From NCBI GenBank assembly GCA_037954665.1, contig JBBMOL010000022.1, positions 7,316,001 to 7,380,000 of the forward strand: a DNA stretch of 64,000 nucleotides, given 5' to 3'. The notes under the pieces are model-generated. The model was not told the DNA's origin. It did no database searches and saw nothing but the letters and a program-made list of their open reading frames with translations. The stretch is from Laguncularia racemosa. Taxonomy: Eukaryota > Streptophyta > Magnoliopsida > Myrtales > Combretaceae. Numbering within the stretch: position 1 is the first letter of the stretch; each line of letters begins with the position of its first letter. This document shows positions 1 to 13,142 of this stretch, piece by piece. Made by a program: the position numbers and the translations under genes.

Positions 1-1409
1 AGATGTTCCTCCTCATATTTACTGAACACTAAGATATCATCAAAATACACGACAATGAAGCGACCATTAAAGGGTTTTAATACCTGGTTCATCACTCGCA
101 TGAAAGTACTTGGTACGTTATTGAGACCAAACGACATCACCAGCCATTCATACAACCCCTCCTTTGTCTTGAATGCCGTCTTCCATTCATCTCCAGGGCG
201 GATTCGAATTTGATGGTATCCACTCCTCAGGTCTATCTTGGAGAAGATAGTGGCTCCGCTTAACCTATCCAACATATCCTCGAGGCGTGGAATGGGAAAT
301 TTGTATCCTATGCTGATCTTATTGATAGCCCTGCTATCAACACACATCCTCCAGCTCCCATCTTTCTTGGGAGTCAACAATGCTGGGACCGCACACGGAC
401 TCAGGCTGTCTCGGATAAACGCCTTGTCTAATAGCTCTTGGACCTTATCTTGCAGAATCTCAGTTTCCTTAGGGCTCATCCTATAGTGTGGTAAGTTTGG
501 GAGACTTGCTCCAGGCACTAGGTCTATCTGATGTTGGATGTCTCTCAGAGGCGGTAGACCCTTAGGTAGGTCATCAGGAGCCACCTCCTTAAACTCCTCC
601 AGTAAACTCTTTACTGCTTCGGGTATTTCCACACTAGCTTCATTTTCTCCAACCGCCACATCTTTTACTATAAGAGCATGGACCACCCGTGACTCATTTA
701 AAACTTCCACTAAATCTTTCTCCGATTGGGTGGCGGTTAAGAAAGAACGACTTTCTGCCCTCCTCTCCTTCGAGCGTCCTTCGTTCTTCAATGGCAACAA
801 TGTGTATCTCACACCCCCTTTCTCCAGTCTGTACACATTCTCCTTTCCCGCGTGTTGTGCGTTCACATCAAACTGCCATGGCCTACCAAATAAGATATGA
901 CAGGAATCTATGTCTACAATGTCACAAAAGGCTTCATCACGGTATTTCCCTATTGAGAATGGTACCCTACATCTTTCCTTCACTTCGATTCTCTCTACAG
1001 CTTTGATCCACCCTATAGTGTATGGATTTGGATGTTTTTCGACAGGTAGCTGCAACTGCTTCACAACGTTATTTCCTATGATATTTTCACAACTCCCACT
1101 ATCTACTATTAGTTCAAACACCTTCCCATTAATAGTACACCTGGTGCGAAACAACTGGTGTCGTTGTGTGATCTCTTCATGTTTCGGGGTTAGCATCATC
1201 CACCTAATCACATAGGTTGGTTCTGCTACCTCTTCCTCCTCCTCATAGTATTCTTCCTCTCCATTAGGCTTACAGCAAATCTCATCCTCATCCCCCCTAT
1301 CAAGAATGTTAACACTTCTCCTAGTAGGACATTCATTTGACCTATGATCAGGTTGATTACATCGGAAACACTTACCCAAAATAGGCTTGGCATACGGGTT
1401 ACTCTGCCT
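1..1409 (-). CDS. gypsy protease and N-terminal reverse transcriptase (partial)
   Basis: The frame stays open from the stop at 1410 to the window edge. In order it shows a CCHC zinc knuckle (CFRCNQPDHRSNEC, about 1330-1370), an acidic linker, a retropepsin-like protease with catalytic DSG (about 1095-1103, context ELIVDSGSCENII) and its GRPW segment, a linker, then RT with the KKDGSWRMCVD fingers, an SFGL motif where PFGL is usual, and the catalytic YFDD (36-47). The frame is the same as that of gag upstream, as in single-ORF plant gypsy elements. The RT thumb and everything after it are cut off by the window. This part has no internal stop that I could find, unlike gag. Confidence 0.88.
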
Positions 1410-2546
1410 CTAGGTTCCCTTAGGTTCCATCGGTTTCTTTCCCTCAATCTTTTCTTCTTTCTTAGCGCTGTCCTCACTAGGTTTGTATTCAGCACCTTTG
1501 TTTTTCTCAAATTCCGACTTACTACCGCTGCTCATAGCTTCACTAACATATCCCTTTCTTCCACCTTCATACTTACTACTCTGCTCCTGTAGCATTAATT
1601 CAGCTCGGAGGGCTAAGTTCTTCGCTTCAACCAGGTTCCTCACCATTGTGACCCCTATTTTGTCCTTGATCTGGAGCTTCAGGCCTTCTACGTATCGTGC
1701 TACCTACTGGCTTTCACTCTCCCTCAAGTCATTTTGTTTGGCTAGTCTCATGAACTCGGCGGTATACTTGTGCACTGACCGCTGTCTCTGACGGCACCGC
1801 TAATATTATTGGAATAATATCTGCTCATTGTCCGACGGGAGAAAATCACGTTGCAACAATTGCTTCATGCGATACCACATTCTCACCGAATGCTTACCCT
1901 CTCTCTGCCTCTTGTTCTGCAGCCTCTCCCACCATGCTGAGGCTCCACTCTTCAGTCTACACGCCACCAATCTCACCCAGCGGTCTTCTGGAATTTCCAT
2001 GTAGTCGAAAAACCGATCCACTTCAGCAATCTAATCTAGGAAACCTTCGATATTAAGGTTACCATCAAACCACGGAATGTCGACCTTCAGGCGGTAATCT
2101 CCTCCGTCTCCTTGATCATACCCGCCACGGTTTCTCCGATAATCACCGTCTCTATGATTGTTTCCGTACTGAGCCGGCCGATAACCACCACCGTTACCAC
2201 CACGCCTTCACTGTAGTCTACCCCCATACGGGTCATCCTTTTCATCGCTGGATTCTTCATCCTCTACTCGTCCCCACCTGTTCTCGACGATAGGTCGGAC
2301 CATCTGTCCACCGTAGACATCAGCTGCCCGTGGTGGATTCCTCCCAACACCCCCAACCCTATTGGGGTCTACTGCTATGGCGTCGAAACGCTCAATCAGT
2401 TCATCAAGGCGCCGTTTCATACGCCCAACCTTCTGATGCATAGCGTCAAACTCTGCCCTTGGAACCCATTAATGGGTTCCTTGTGATCTCGCATCTTGAA
2501 AACCGTCAAGAACACGACCGTCGTCATCGCCTTGATGAGTTGACAT
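1410..2546 (-). pseudogene. gypsy gag, interrupted by in-frame stops
   Basis: The probable start ATG is at 2546-2544, about 20 bases inside the PBS, and begins MSTHQGDDDGRVL. The capsid domain is recognisable from WFDGNLNIEGFLD and ASAWWERLQ. Stops lie in the same frame near 2470 (after QGTH), at 2208, near 2032 (FLD-stop-IAEVD, probably a lost Trp), at 1806 with another two codons on, at 1704-1706 and at 1410. No frameshift is needed to read across. Gag is the structural capsid polyprotein of the element; this copy cannot make it full length. Confidence 0.85.
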
Positions 2547-2565
2547 CTCCACAGGAAATTACCTT

Positions 2566-2577
2566 GCTCTGATACCA
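2566..2577 (-). other. Primer-binding site, tRNA-iMet type
   Basis: The minus strand reads TGGTATCAGAGC, the standard 12-base complement of the 3' end of plant initiator-methionine tRNA. It lies two bases inside the LTR that starts at 2580 and fixes the orientation of the element. Confidence 0.93.
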
Positions 2578-2579
2578 AC

Positions 2580-3138
2580 TGCGCAGCGCGGAAAGCGTAA
2601 ACGATACGAGTCCAATTCTAGGATTAGTCCCGCAACAAGCAAAGAATAAATATGAATTATTCCTTGGAAAAACCTCGATTGCGCACAACCGATAAAGCAG
2701 AGAAACTCTTCTCTAAAAGTGTATATTGAATATTGAGTAATGCGTAACCCTAAAATGACCTAGAAACTATATATACTCCTCTGGAAAATACGTAAAAAAG
2801 GAAATATAGATGTACACGTGGAAATAAATATAAGTATACACGTTCGTCATCTATCGTATACACGGCCGTACTTGAAAGTCATGTATGCTTCTGGGAATAT
2901 TTCTGGCGTAATACACAGCCGTGTCTCCTGGCCGTGCATGCAGTCGTGTATGCTTCTAGGAGAGATCCTGACAAAATACACGGCCGTGCCTCCTGGCCGT
3001 GTACGTTTCTGGGAATCATCCAGGTATCTCACACGGTCATGCCTCCTGACCGTGTATGAAGCCGTGTGTGTTTCTGGAAGTTCCTTGACATGAGACACGA
3101 TCGTGTATCAACCCGTGTTCGCCATGATGTCTGCATCA
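2580..3138 (-). repeat. 5' LTR (559 bp) of the gypsy element, with U3 GC-rich inverted-word array
   Basis: It is bounded by TG (2580) beside the PBS and CA (3138), so on the minus strand it starts TGATGCAGACATCATGG. U3 carries an array of CACGG/CCGTG words at about 2838-3118. The probable TATA box (TATATATAG read on minus) is at 2768-2777, after the array in the direction of transcription. The other LTR is outside the window, so the outer end rests on the terminal CA and on similarity to the copia LTR ends at 52588 and 54633. Confidence 0.82.
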
Positions 3139-3227
3139 AGAAAGTCTTTTTCTTCTTCACCTCTCTACATTTTATGCTTTTCTTTAGTTCTTTCCCTCGA
3201 TCCTAAGATCACCATCGCCATAACTCC

Positions 3228-5712
3228 ATGATCAGCCATAGGTACTACCGCGTTATTGTTTTAATTGCCTTCATTGCCTTAGGATATTCAGCTATGCGGA
3301 TGACTCCAAGTTTGAGGCATGTGCACCACGGACTTGTGGCAAGGGACTAAACATCAGTTATCCTTTTTGGATATCTGATGAACAAGAATCCTATTGCGGT
3401 TATCCAAATTTCCAAATTTCTTGCAACCAGAGTTACCCAGTTCTTACTTTTTCATAAGACAACTTTATCATCAAAGATATCTTCTATTCTGACTGTTCGT
3501 TTATGCAAAGAGACGAATATGAGGACTCATGCAATCCTCCCTTACACAACATTAGCCTCGAACGAACTCCATTTAATCTTGCTTCTGCTAGTGTTAAACT
3601 TTTTTTCCGCTATAACTGTTCGTCACAGCCTATGGACTCCTACACCTATCCTGTGAATTGGGACACTCCTTTTATCAACAACTCTTTTGCTTATTTTCAT
3701 ATGGATGAATCATAATTGATGAATTTGTCATGCGAATCTTTTGTTGGTGTACCTGTTGATATTACAACTGATTATGCTAGTTTAATGGGAATGAGTTATA
3801 GTGATATTTTGAAGATGGGATTCCTTTTGAATTTTACTGCCAATAATTGTAGTGATTGTGAGAGTAGTGGTGGTAGATGCGGGTTTGAAAATAAGGAATC
3901 TGTTTGTTATTGTGGTGATGGAACTCATGTGCAAACATGTGATGATGGTAAACCATGCGATCCTCACTTACTGGTAACAATTATACTGGTTTGATATTGT
4001 GCATTGGCCAGGTTTATGTTCACCGGTGCATCTAATCTTGCCAATGTGGCATACTCTTGCTGTTCATTTATTCTTACTTACGAATCATGGAATGCTCAGT
4101 CTCAGCAGAGCAATACTAATTTGCATGTTTTGCTGGTTGGTTAAAGATGATTTTTCACTTTTTTATCAGCTTGCATCTCTTATATTGCATTTTCATACAT
4201 TTATCCAAGGTATAGTTGATAATGCTTATCCACCACCTTGTGTCAACATTTCAGGTAGCGGGAAGAAACGTCAAATAATTATAGGTAAAACGAAAAAACA
4301 TAAATAGTAATTCTGTGTTCTTATCCAATGTTTCTCCAAATTAAGACTCATGATCATCGATTCGCAATTAAAAGATTAGTTTAATGCGCTGAGACCAGTT
4401 CCTATAGTTGATCCATATTTCTTTCTCTTTTCACAACAGGTGTTGCTGCAGGATCTGTTGGGCTGGTCATTGTACTTGCAGCGTTTTTCTTCTATTATCA
4501 ACGCAGAAAGCGAAGTAAATATGCTTCTACATCCTATACGTCAAGAAGCTTCTCTTCTGCTTATTCCTCTAGAGCAGACTTTGAAAAGGGTGGCTGTTGT
4601 GGTCTCCCATGCTTTGACTATGGAGAGCTTAGAGAAGCCACTGATAATTTTGATCAGAAGAGGGAAGTTGGCGATGGTGGATTTGGCACTGTATATAAAG
4701 GTAAGATTAAAGTTGTAGATAATTTATCTAGAGTTTATTCAAGCCATTTATATAAATCCTGAAAGTTTTGTGACCCTCTTCCCTAGGTAAATTACGTGAT
4801 GGTCGTGTTGTTGCAATCAAACGCTTGTACGAAAACAACTACAAAAGGCAAGAGCAATTCATGAATGAAGTAGACATCTTAGCACGATTACGACACCCCA
4901 ACCTCGTAATTTTATACGGTTGCACCTCACCACATAGCCAAAGGCTTTTGCTTGTCTATGAATACATATCCAACGGTACAGTCGCTGATCATCTCCATGG
5001 TGACCGAGCAAAACCTGGCTCACTTCCCTGGCTTACTCGTTTGAACATTGCGATAGAAACAGCATCCGCATTGCTGTATCTCCATCTCTCAGATGTCATC
5101 CACCGCGATGTCAAAACCAACAACATTCTCCTGGATGATAATTTTTCAGTCAAGGTTGCAGATTTTGGATTATCACGTCTTTTCCCATTCAACGTCACAC
5201 ATGTTTCCACAGCCCCGCAAGGGACACCAGGTTATGTGGATCCAGAATACCGCCAATGTTACCAACTAACCGAGAAGAGTGATGTATACAGTTTCGGGGT
5301 TGTTTTGATTGAGCTTATTTCATCTCTCCTTGCTGTTGATATCACAAGACATAGTCATGAGATTAACTTGTCAACTATGGCAATAAACAAGATTCAAAGT
5401 GGTGCACTGCATGAGCTTGTAGATAAACATCTGGGTTTTGATTGTGATGACAACACAAGAAGAATGATAACCGCAGTAGCAGAATTGGCATTTCGATGCC
5501 TTCAGAATGCAAACGAGATGAGACCGTGCATGGAAGAAGTGTTGGAAACTCTTAAGAGTATCCAGAAACAGGACAAACCAATGAATGAAGCTGAAGAAAT
5601 GGACAGTCTATCGGATGATGCGGTATCGTCAAAAAGCGAATTGATGCCCTCACCAGATTCAGTCACGTTGAAATTGGATAGCCCATTAACAACACCTAAT
5701 GCTAGTGGCTAG
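3228..5712 (+). pseudogene. LRK10L / WAK-associated receptor-like kinase, disrupted ectodomain
   Basis: Family role: plasma-membrane receptor-like Ser/Thr kinases with a Cys-rich GUB_WAK ectodomain (LRK10L1 group), linked to wall or defence signalling. Exon 1 (3228-3947) starts with a signal peptide, MISHRYYRVIVLIAFIALGYS, followed by the ectodomain (ACAPRTCGKGLNISYPFWI, then a C-rich WAK-assoc part ending VCYCGDGTHVQTCDDG). Exon 2 is a 30-nt microexon (4255-4284, GSGKKRQIII). Exon 3 (4440-4700) has the TM segment (GLVIVLAAFFFYY), stop-transfer RRKR and glycine loop GDGGFGTVYKG. Exon 4 (4787-5712) holds VAIK, HRDVKTNN (5101-5124), DFG (5161), the GTPGYVDPEY activation segment and an acidic tail. 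All introns are GT-AG and the phases agree. Lesions: a frameshift between signal peptide and mature domain near 3290-3300, TAA at 3455 and TAA at 3713. The kinase exons are open. Confidence 0.88.
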
Positions 5713-7203
5713 CCAGCTACGGTATATATATATATATTTTGGTGATAGGAACTATGTTTACTAGCCCATACAAGTGAGAAGAAGAGGTTCATGGTATAAC
5801 TAGGTTACTAGCTTTTCTTGCTGGCTTCATAGTATCATCGCAGAAATATCCATTTTATGTAATATAAATCCAGTTTAATATCTACAATTAGTTTTTTGTT
5901 TCATTTGACACAATATTTGGTTATGGCAGAGGAGCTTAGAAGTTTAACACAGAGGAACGCATAGATGGAGACTCTTAACACGCAACTATTTTTATAATTC
6001 CAACAGAGTAAATCAAGCTGGCTTGCTTACCTCTATGACGATGAAAATTTCTTAATATATTCCTTGATATGCCGCCGCTTGGAACTTAGAAGTATGATTT
6101 TCTTCCTGCTTTGAACTTCTTTTTGAAGTCAGTCAAGGTCATGATAGCATCTCAATATCAATGCCATTGATTTGCTGCATTACATTTGCTATTTAGAAGC
6201 AGATTATAATGCCCTGATGGCTTGATGAATTGACATTTCTCTAGTACTGCGTAAGACTCAGAATAAATGGGATGTTTTCATTCAAATGCAATTCTTCGGT
6301 TATTGATATATTTTCTATTTTGGGAGGATATTTGAATTAGAGGATGCATGCTCTTGTTTGCTGCGATAAGTGGGTAGCAGGTTATGATGCAGCAAGATTG
6401 TTAAATGAACGATTTAAAATAATTTAGAACAACACACTTTTAGGAAGATTTGGTTCGTTAAAGTTTAAGTTTATCTTTTTTACTTCAAAGTTATCTTTTC
6501 TTATTTTTGCATCTTTCACAATGTTCAAACAATATAAACATGAATAAAAAAAAAAAAATCTTTTTATGAGATGCAAATTTGTATCTTGAGAATTCTTAAA
6601 ATTTTAGGTGTTAAAATATTATTTAAAATTGCCATAGTTAATCATTGCATCTATGTCTAAATGTTTTATTAAATTCTTAAACCCATCTTAGCGAGTTCAT
6701 TTTATTTTTGAAAATTGGTAGTGTAATGTTTCTAAAATAAAATTATACTATGTATTATTATACTTTAGATTTAACCATTTAGATTCACTAGTTTCAGTAA
6801 AGATACGTAATTCATCCATTGCTCTTATGGATCAAAATTTTATCATCCTCCTATCACTTGATTATGATTTTTTTTCTCATTTTAAATGCTCTTAAATTAT
6901 ATACATATATGTTTATATGATATGTATTTATTTGACATATTTCCTTACTCTTGATCATAAGTAATTATGGGTATATTTGTGACAAGCATTATAATTATGG
7001 AAGCTTATGGAAAATAAGTTTAGTACTGGATATAATGTAGCCATAGGTTGTATAGTATTACCCCTTGTAGAAATAGTGTTAGGTTGACATTTGCCATTTA
7101 CAATTATTATTGTATAGTTTATATTTGTTGGGATTGAGTATGGTTACTAATAAAGAGGTTTCGCTTAAATGTAGAAGTGGGGTATGTCATGGCTTATATA
7201 TAT
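5713..7203. other. 3' flank of kinase pseudogene and AT-rich intergenic DNA
   Basis: A short TA tract follows the stop codon and AATATAAA-like polyadenylation signals occur near 5855-5870. Beyond that I see only AT-rich sequence with no ORF, RNA gene or clear repeat boundary. Confidence 0.6.
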
Positions 7204-7341
7204 TGTGAGGACCTAAACTTAAGCAATAATGTTAAAATTAAAATAATATATATATATATATGTGTGTGTGTGTAAGGTAAAATCAATGTATATATATGTA
7301 TATATATGTTATATGCTAAAAATAAAATAAAATAAAATAAA

Positions 7342-7350
<9 letters not shown>

Positions 7351-7399
<49 letters not shown>
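7351..7399. repeat. (AAT)n microsatellite
   Basis: About 16 AAT units, preceded by AAAAT repeats and TA tracts. It lies inside the putative solo LTR. Confidence 0.95.
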
Positions 7400-8903
7400 T
7401 GAATTATATGGGCATATATATATATATATGGAATATATATATGTAAAAAAAAGTACATATTATATTATATTATATTATAGCTAAAAAGAAAATAAATAAA
7501 GGAGGAAGGAAAAAAAAATACAGAACAACATCCTCTTTCAATGTCAGCAAAATTAAGTAATATTATACATACATATATATATATATATAGACATTAGAAT
7601 AGAGAGAGAGAGAGAAAAACAAATCATCAAAAATTAGATAAAAAAGAAACCAAAACTCTCTTCATTTCATCCGAATTTTCTGGAAAAATTGAAATTGAAA
7701 TTTCCAACATGCAATCATCAGGATAGGAAGAAGAACAAGATTGAAGTAGGATGCAACAAGAATTTGAAGAAATTGAGGAAAAAAAAATCAAATTACGTAG
7801 GGAGGATTTTGTCTGTTCGTTCGAAGGGGGTAGGGTAAATCTGCTGCTAGGCCAAGATAGGGTTAAGGCTTTGGGTAGGAGAGGATTCCGGCCGACATAG
7901 TGGTTGGCGGCTTTAGTGGCCGAAGGCCGGTGAATGGAGCAGCCCCTAGTAACGCCTGAAACTTCCTATTTTTTTTAAAAAATAACCAATGTTGATGAAA
8001 AATTATGATTTTTGGTATTCTGGCATAACTTTGTATGAATATTAATGTGATATTTTTATTTTTCTGAAATTTGATTCAAAAATATGTGGTCCTTAAGAAA
8101 TTCTCTATTCTGGTCGTAAATTAAATTGGAAACTAAATAGGTCAAATGATGTATTTTTGATGTAATTTTTAGTATATAAGATCCTTATATGATTTATTAG
8201 ATCACCAAATCAATAATTGTTCAGATTGGAGTCATTTTCTATTTTTAGTGAATTTTTAAAGCTAATTACCCTGTTCTAGCCGAATTAAATCCTTAGCAAA
8301 ATTAGAGAATTTGATTTGATTAGTTGAATTTGATGTTCAGTTGAGGTTCATTGAAGCATAATATGATTTTAAGAAGCTTGGGTTAGTTACGAAACAAAAA
8401 CGGGAGTATTCGGTGCAAGATCGTGATAATTTAGAATCATACGATACAATATAGAATCAGATCGAAATTTAATTACATTAATATATAATAGAGCGTAGTA
8501 TACCCGTATGTATATGAATTATAAATTATAGAAAAATGGTGGATTATACGAGGTTAGGATGGAATTTAGGGGTTTAGAATACTAAATTAACAATGTAGGG
8601 TTCATTAAAGTGAATGAGGTAACATTGATTGGTATACTGATGATTCAGGTGTTTCTGTTGAGTAACGAGGACAAAGGAATTTGGCCGGTGCGACTATTTG
8701 GATTGGCATACATTGTTTCAGGTGAGTACCCCCTTAACTCCTCTCTTGGGTACAAGTGGTTGATAATGTAGACTACTTGTTGTTGGCTGAAATTACCCTG
8801 TTTGATCACTTATTGTGATCAATGCAGGAGGATTGTTGAATTACATTGGTTTGCTGATGGCTGGTTGTGTGTCATGATATGATTGGATTATGAGAAAAAA
8901 AAA

Positions 8904-8925
8904 GGGGGGGGGGGGGGGGGGGGGG
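8904..8925 (+). repeat. Poly(G) run of 22 bases
   Basis: Nine A are followed by 22 consecutive G inside the putative solo LTR. Long G runs are rare in AT-rich plant DNA; it could form a G-quadruplex or be inflated by assembly error. Confidence 0.95.
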
Positions 8926-10290
8926 AACATTCTAGAAAATCCTAGAATGAGAGTTGGGTGCGGGATTTGATTATACTATTCCTGATTGTATGTGATGTAA
9001 TGAACTTAAATTATTGAATGCTTCATGATTGTGATGTAATGCTGGGTTATTTTTAGCTTATTAGATGGAGTTTATGTGACTGGTTAAGTTCATACTATTG
9101 TTGTTTTGGTAACGATGAGATATTTAAATGGATAATAAAATGGGGTTTAGGCTATAAGTAACTACTAACCCAAAACACTTAATGTAAGAAAAGTCTTATT
9201 CCTTGCCTAGTAAGTTTGTGGTATGACCTTTGAGTCGACCCAGATGGGTTTGAGGCACGGTCGACAAACCGGCCCGGTTTAGTGACCTATGGGGATCTGG
9301 TCACCCCTTTTGTTCGAGGCAGGTGAAAGGCGAGCTGAATGTTTCTAACTAAAAAGAGTATATAAAGATGTCTTAATTGGTTGAGAAAACATTAAGTTTT
9401 GAAAAGTACATGAGGGTAGTTTATCTACCAATTGACAGGCTTTGCCTGGATTAACTGAAAAATATTTGTGACCTGTGAGTAAACAAGAGTGATTGAAATG
9501 GTCTCCAATGAAAAGATTATGAGTTTAGCAAAATGGAATTATAGGGAAAATATCACTAAGTAAGATCATGGTGATGTTAAAATGTAATAAATTGAATTGG
9601 GTTTCTTGCGAGTATAACTTGAGTTGAAAACTTGCTTGCTTGAGTAATCACTTCGAGGTATTTGATAATATTGTTGATTACTATTAGGTGATTTTGTTGT
9701 TTGTTTTTACTGGGTTGCTTGATTTTATACTCACTTTGCTTCTTTTGAAGCTAAGGGGTTAGTGTTTTTGCTAACCTCAGGTACAGGTACTGAAGAATAA
9801 GTTATTGGAGACTCGGGTTTTTGGAGAGCATCAATAGAGGCAAAGAAGCCCTTAGTTTCATTTTGGAACCTCTGTTATTTGTAATAAGATCTATAGGTGT
9901 TAATCTTCAAATTGTAATGTAAATATTTGTGTGTATAAGTTTGGATTTGTAATCTTTTGAGCCACTTAAGGCTGCAAGATTAATCATGGGCTATGCCTAC
10001 TTATCGGGAATGCAGATCCCGATGGTATATATATATGATGTATGATGTGACAGGAGATTTTAAGTACATGTGTTTAGATATGATGTGGATATGAAATGAT
10101 AGCGTTGTTAACGCCATTTTACAGGACGTTTATAAAATTTCATATATGTTAGAGTTACAGGTTCAATATTAGCAGAATTTGCCTTATCTCTAATTTAGAG
10201 ACGACATAGCAACCCACCTACAGGTACCAAGGATAGTTACAGGAATTTTGGAACAAGTTCAAGAATCAGACCTAATAGGTGGGCGCTACA

Positions 10291-10500
10291 TATATATTGA
10301 CATCTTATAAGTTATTATTAAGAAAAATCAATGAGTTCAACATTGTTTGAGGGAGTGTAGGTGTGAGTGAACCCTTTGATAATTTTAGAAAATTCCATTT
10401 ACAAGTGAAGAGCTATTTATATCTTGTCATTGTAAAGCTAAAGCATTTTTTTTTAATTATTATTATTATTATCATTATTATGTTACATATATTAAGATTT

Positions 10501-10541
<41 letters not shown>

Positions 10542-13142
10542 TTCAGCAAATCCTTATTTACATAATAATATTTTCTAAGGATATATAAATGATTCGTTGT
10601 AACTATTATGTTCTATCGTTAATGAGTATCTCTTAAATCATAATACAATTTTGTTAGGTATGCTTTGGTCCTATTGAATAATGACAAACATATGTCAGCT
10701 ATATAGAAAGTATTTGATATAACTATGGGCAATTGTGGTTATTACCATAATGTAATTATAGAGTATCATATTATCTTATTAAGTGACTTGCTCATCACTA
10801 GAATTATTTATTTATTCATTTATTTATAAGTCGAAAGTGTGGAGTTACCTTGTTTAAAATTAATATTGTAGAATTTCCTTAAAATATGTTATGTTTGGTG
10901 CTTCATATTTTGAAACTTTATGTTAGTGTTTCATGTATGACCAAAACATTTAAATAAGATATGGATTTGCTATGTGTTGTAATGGGTTACCATTTGCATT
11001 TAGTTTGGTTTGGAAACGCTATTGTGTGTGTAGTTCTAGTTCTTGTCCATGAGCTACATGGGCTTGGGTTTAATGAATTTAGGGACTGTTGGGTTGGGTA
11101 GAGTTAAAAGACAAAGCTTCTTTTCCTTTTAATTTCATTCACATATACCTTCAAGTAGACATTTATTTAGTCTAACTGTATTTGATAAAATATACTTTAG
11201 GTGTCACTTGCTATCTACAATTAAGTGTCCTTTTCTTGAATTAAATAAATTCATGGCTTAATTCTATTTCATTTCAGGTTTCCACATGTAAACCTTAGTT
11301 TAAGTTATGAAGTTACTTTGGATGAATTCTCCAATATTTTCACATCTACTATTAGTTAGATAGAATTTTATTTTATTTTTATTTTTGTTTAGGTTTTGTT
11401 ATGTGTTCTAGCATGGTCTAGTCTTATAAATATCCAATTAGTCTATGCATTAAACTTGCTCTTGGTCATTAAATTTGTGTTGCTTTAGTTCACTTGGTTC
11501 CTACAATTAAGGAAATACTGCTATGGTCCAATAAAATGAAGCAACTATGCCATAGTTATTTATTTCGAAATAACACCACCCGGTGGTACATTATCTATAT
11601 ATATAGGGTACATATTATTATTATTATTATTATTAGATCAAAATTAATTTGTATGTAACATTTTCTGATCAATTGCTCACATCCACTTCATAGTAGTTTT
11701 AGGATATTGCATTTTATTTATCCCTTACTTGTTACATGTTATAAGGTAAATTCTTTCATGTCCTAAATGAATAATTGTGTTAAATGTATGATATGTGTGC
11801 TATTTACTTGGTGTTCATAATTAGTTTATGCCCTTTTATATGTACTACAACATGTTACTACTATCATTAAGGTCTCCTAGCTAATCGTAAACAATTTTTC
11901 ATGTCTCGAAACTTCAAGTTTGAGTCCTAGATGAATAATGAGTTATATTAAACAAGCCTATACTTTAACTAAAATAAAGTTCTTAAAATCTTTATTGTAT
12001 TTATTTATTTAATATTATTTATTTTCTTTTATTTTTTGGAATAAACTTTACAAGGTTATTTTGTTCAACTTTTGTTGTCTTGCATCAAGATTGAGTTGAA
12101 ATGGAAGACATTCTATGGAAAGCCTAAAATGGAGTAGACATGAGTTATTTACATGTATACTTAGATTATATATAGATTTTTATGTTATGACAACATATAT
12201 GTAATCAATTGTTACATGATTAGCTCATATATATATATAGAGGCACTTTTATATAAGGACAATTGCACATATGTTTTTTATTAAACCACATAAGCTTTTG
12301 TAATTATATATATGTATATACAGAAACATGTTAGTATAAAATCTTTTAAAGAAACCTCTTAAATATAGTATTTGTTTATAATTGTTTATAAAAAAAAAAT
12401 CTCTTATTGAATTTCAAATTTCGAATTATGATTATGCATTTCACATTATTAAATATACTTTTTGGAATATAAATGTTTTAGAGTAGTCAAGATTTCATTA
12501 TCAATTGCCCTAAATCTTTATGAAATTATAATTAGGGAGATATTTTAGTTATGGTCTAGAATGATTATAGTTTGGCTTATTTCATGGATTTTTCTTTTTT
12601 TTTTTTATAGGGGTCTTAATATGCTTAGTCGTTGAATTTTATGTATATTCATTATTCGTCTTAGTTGAAGCTGTAATATTATTTTGACAATATGATTTGA
12701 TATGTTGACATAGTTCATCAAAGTGTTATTAGTAAAGGTCTTTAAGATCAAAATTCTAATAATAATAAGATGGAGTTATGAATATCTCACAACTCCTTAA
12801 AATACTTGTTGAAAATTGTGGTGGCTCCACAACCTTCACCCCTTACTTAAGTTTCACTCATGAAAATTGATGGTTGTGAATTCTTAATGTTTATTTTTGT
12901 GGTACCTCTTAACTTTGTTTTTTGAAATCTCCATTCATGATTTCAAATAGGGATGTATGGTTTTAAGAGTTAGTGCACTTTGAGTAGCTTATGGCTAGAA
13001 GGGAATCCTCTAGTGAAATATATATATATTTATACGTTTAGACTATTGTCTAAGTCTTTCATTATTTTATTTCTAAAAATCTACCTAAGTTCTACCTCAT
13101 CTCACTATTTAGTAGGTTGGTCTTATCTCTGACAACCTAGAG
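10291..13142. other. AT-rich non-coding DNA with (ATT)n tracts
   Basis: No plausible gene seen. (ATT)n runs occur at about 10457-10475, 10503-10537 and 11609-11633. The right end abuts a PBS-like sequence at 13143-13155, so part of this stretch may be the decayed leader of the element whose LTR begins at 13158. Confidence 0.5.

Larger units (their letters stand above)
1..3138 (-). mobile_element. Ty3/gypsy LTR retrotransposon, 5' part, runs off left edge
   Basis: Read on the minus strand the order is LTR (3138-2580), tRNA-iMet-type PBS (2577-2566), gag, CCHC zinc knuckle, DSG protease, then reverse transcriptase up to its YFDD box at the window edge. Protease-before-RT order, the PBS type and the RT motifs place it in Ty3/gypsy. 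RNase H, integrase and the 3' LTR must lie outside the window. Several in-frame stops in gag show that this copy is defective. The LTR shares its outer terminus and U3 array with the copia LTR at 52588. Confidence 0.93.
7204..10290 (+). repeat. Probable solo LTR of a large gypsy-type element (3087 bp)
   Basis: The segment starts TGTGAGGACC and ends GGGCGCTACA, both typical of long plant gypsy LTRs. It is flanked on each side by TATAT (7199-7203 and 10291-10295), a 5-bp target duplication, though in TA-rich DNA that is weak proof. There is no PBS, polypurine tract or coding sequence inside or next to it. The length matches the separate 3.07-kb LTR at 13158-21331. Microsatellites and a 22-base G run lie inside it. 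Solo LTRs form by recombination between the two LTRs of one element. Confidence 0.6.

Noticed and set aside
10363..10578. ORF with long Ile and Leu runs
   Set aside because: Produced by (ATT)n and (TTA)n microsatellites.
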